In this document: piece by piece, positions 62,877 to 64,000 of the stretch
How positions within the stretch are numbered: position 1 is the stretch's first letter
How the letters are laid out: the number at the start of each line of letters is the position of its first letter
Assembly (NCBI RefSeq): GCF_007993815.1
Contig: NZ_VJWE01000012.1
Coordinates: forward strand, 62,001-126,000
Source of the DNA: Acidovorax delafieldii
GTDB lineage: Bacteria; Pseudomonadota; Gammaproteobacteria; Burkholderiales; Burkholderiaceae_C
Length of the DNA: 64,000 bases
Direction: 5' to 3'
The notes under the pieces: generated by a model
Seen by the model: only the letters and a program-made list of their open reading frames with translations
Told to the model about the DNA's origin: nothing
The model's database searches: none
Position numbers and translations under genes: made by a program

Positions 62877-64000
62877 ATGCCGGATATCACAGAAGTCATA
62901 ACTGAAAAGCAAGACGGCGAATTCGTCCGCTTCCCCGACTCCCCGTTTGAACTGTTCCAGCCGTATCCACCGGCAGGCGACCAGCCCGAGGCCATCAATA
63001 AGCTGGTGGAGGGACTGAATGATGGGGAAACCTTCCAGACGCTGCTGGGTGTGACGGGATCGGGTAAGACCTTCACCATGGCCAACGTGATCGCGCGCAT
63101 GGGACGCCCGGCCATCATCTTTGCGCCCAACAAGACACTGGCCGCGCAGCTGTACAGCGAGTTCCGCGAGTTCTTTCCCAAGAACGCCGTGGAATATTTC
63201 GTCAGCTACTACGACTACTACCAACCCGAGGCCTACGTGCCGCAGCGCGACCTGTTCATCGAGAAGGACAGCGCGATCAACGAGCACATCGAGCAGATGC
63301 GGCTGTCTTGCACCAAGAGCCTGATGGAGCGGCGCGATGTGGTGATCGTGGCCACCGTGTCGGCCATCTACGGCATTGGCGAGCCCGAGAGCTATCACCG
63401 CATGGTGATGACGCTGCGGGTGGGAGACAAGCTGGGGCAGCGGGACGTGATCGCCCAGTTGATCCGCATGCAGTACCAGCGCAACGAGGCGGACTTTTCG
63501 CGGGGCAAGTTCCGTGTGCGGGGCGACACCATCGATGTGTTCCCGGCCGAACACTCCGAGCTGGCGATTCGCATTGAGCTGTTTGACGACGAGATTGAGA
63601 GCCTGCAGCTGTTCGACCCGCTCACGGGCCGCGTCAAGCAGAAGATCCCGCGTTTTACCGTGTACCCCAGCAGCCACTACGTGACGCCGCGCGACAAGGT
63701 GCTGGCGGCGGTCGAGACCATCAAGCTGGAACTGGCCGAACGCCTGCAGCAGCTGGTGGCTGACGGCAAGCTGGTCGAAGCGCAGCGGCTGGAGCAGCGC
63801 ACGCGATTTGATCTGGAAATGCTGAGCGAAGTGGGCCACTGCAAAGGCATCGAGAACTACACGCGCCACCTGTCGGGCGCGGCGCCAGGCGATCCGCCCA
63901 GCACGCTGACCGACTACATGCCCAAGGACGCGATCATGTTTCTGGACGAAAGCCACCAGATGATCGGCCAGCTCAACGCGATGTACAGCGGCGACCGCTC
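62877..64000 (+). CDS. uvrB: Excinuclease ABC subunit B, N-terminal part (runs off window)
   Basis: The first 374 codons are inside the window from the ATG at 62877; the frame is open to the right edge. UvrB marks are the opening [14 protein letters not shown], Walker A GVTGSGKT and the beta-hairpin [12 protein letters not shown]. The DEAD-type box DESH appears near the window end, preceded by KDAIMFL. UvrB is the damage-verifying helicase of nucleotide excision repair that loads UvrC. No LexA-type CTGT-N8-ACAG box is seen upstream. Confidence 0.96.
   Translation, partial: MPDITEVITEKQDGEFVRFPDSPFELFQPYPPAGDQPEAINKLVEGLNDGETFQTLLGVTGSGKTFTMANVIARMGRPAIIFAPNKTLAAQLYSEFREFFPKNAVEYFVSYYDYYQPEAYVPQRDLFIEKDSAINEHIEQMRLSCTKSLMERRDVVIVATVSAIYGIGEPESYHRMVMTLRVGDKLGQRDVIAQLIRMQYQRNEADFSRGKFRVRGDTIDVFPAEHSELAIRIELFDDEIESLQLFDPLTGRVKQKIPRFTVYPSSHYVTPRDKVLAAVETIKLELAERLQQLVADGKLVEAQRLEQRTRFDLEMLSEVGHCKGIENYTRHLSGAAPGDPPSTLTDYMPKDAIMFLDESHQMIGQLNAMYSGDR

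Overview
The window is a 64 kb piece of a GC-rich bacterial chromosome. Gene content (TRAP and Bug-type periplasmic binding proteins, gluQ-trmB coupling, a DUF2189 protein, several pirins, many c-di-GMP enzymes, GTG/TTG starts) fits a free-living betaproteobacterium of the Comamonadaceae, most like Acidovorax and relatives. That placement is an inference from sequence character, not a database match. Coding density is high. I see no rRNA, tRNA, insertion sequence, prophage or CRISPR array. Layout, left to right. (1) 1-8011, all on the minus strand: a trans-4-hydroxyproline catabolic locus. It holds a DapA-type deaminase, a two-cysteine 4-hydroxyproline epimerase, a three-subunit FAD/[2Fe-2S] D-hydroxyproline dehydrogenase, a complete TRAP transporter, and the start of a GntR regulator cut by the window edge. 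Two AT-rich operator-like sites share a motif and sit before the catabolic genes and before the TRAP genes. (2) 8267-19134: alaS, a large HD-GYP protein, a diguanylate cyclase, trmB, gluQ and an FAD amine oxidase-like gene joined by 4-bp overlaps, then a LysR regulator. (3) 19239-22449: a redox/electrophile-type cluster of pirin, DoxX, a WrbA-like flavodoxin, OsmC and a second pirin, divergent from the LysR gene. (4) 22513-38268: housekeeping and single genes, including trhO, a MinD-like ATPase with a diguanylate cyclase, SulP, a BON lipoprotein, a cystathionine beta-lyase-like enzyme, DUF2189, divergent tesA and an ABC ATPase, rlmB, a sirtuin, an orphan amino-acid-type binding protein, a split ChrA pair, an FAH-family hydrolase and a VIT-type transporter. 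(5) 38380-41220: a PhyH-type dioxygenase and a hipBA-like toxin-antitoxin operon with a perfect inverted-repeat operator. (6) 41254-47491: a D-serine-type locus with LysR, dsdA, a Bug binding protein, an amidase and a D-amino-acid-oxidase-like enzyme. (7) 47520-64000: single genes including a MarR-GNAT fusion, ygiQ, a GGDEF/EAL protein, a cold-shock/DUF1294 fusion, a short CoA-transferase, a DODA-type dioxygenase, a tyrB-like aminotransferase and the first part of uvrB. The most unusual signal lies outside this gene list. A dispersed element of about 50-60 bp with a common modular pattern occurs about ten times in 64 kb. Seven copies are intergenic, mostly where genes converge. Three lie in frame inside genes (alaS, gluQ, ygiQ), where they form AT-richer patches of atypical codons, and one intergenic copy supplies the stop codon of trhO. 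This looks like a palindromic, protein-invading repeat family. Four proteins of c-di-GMP turnover (one HD-GYP, two GGDEF, one GGDEF-EAL) also lie in this one window.
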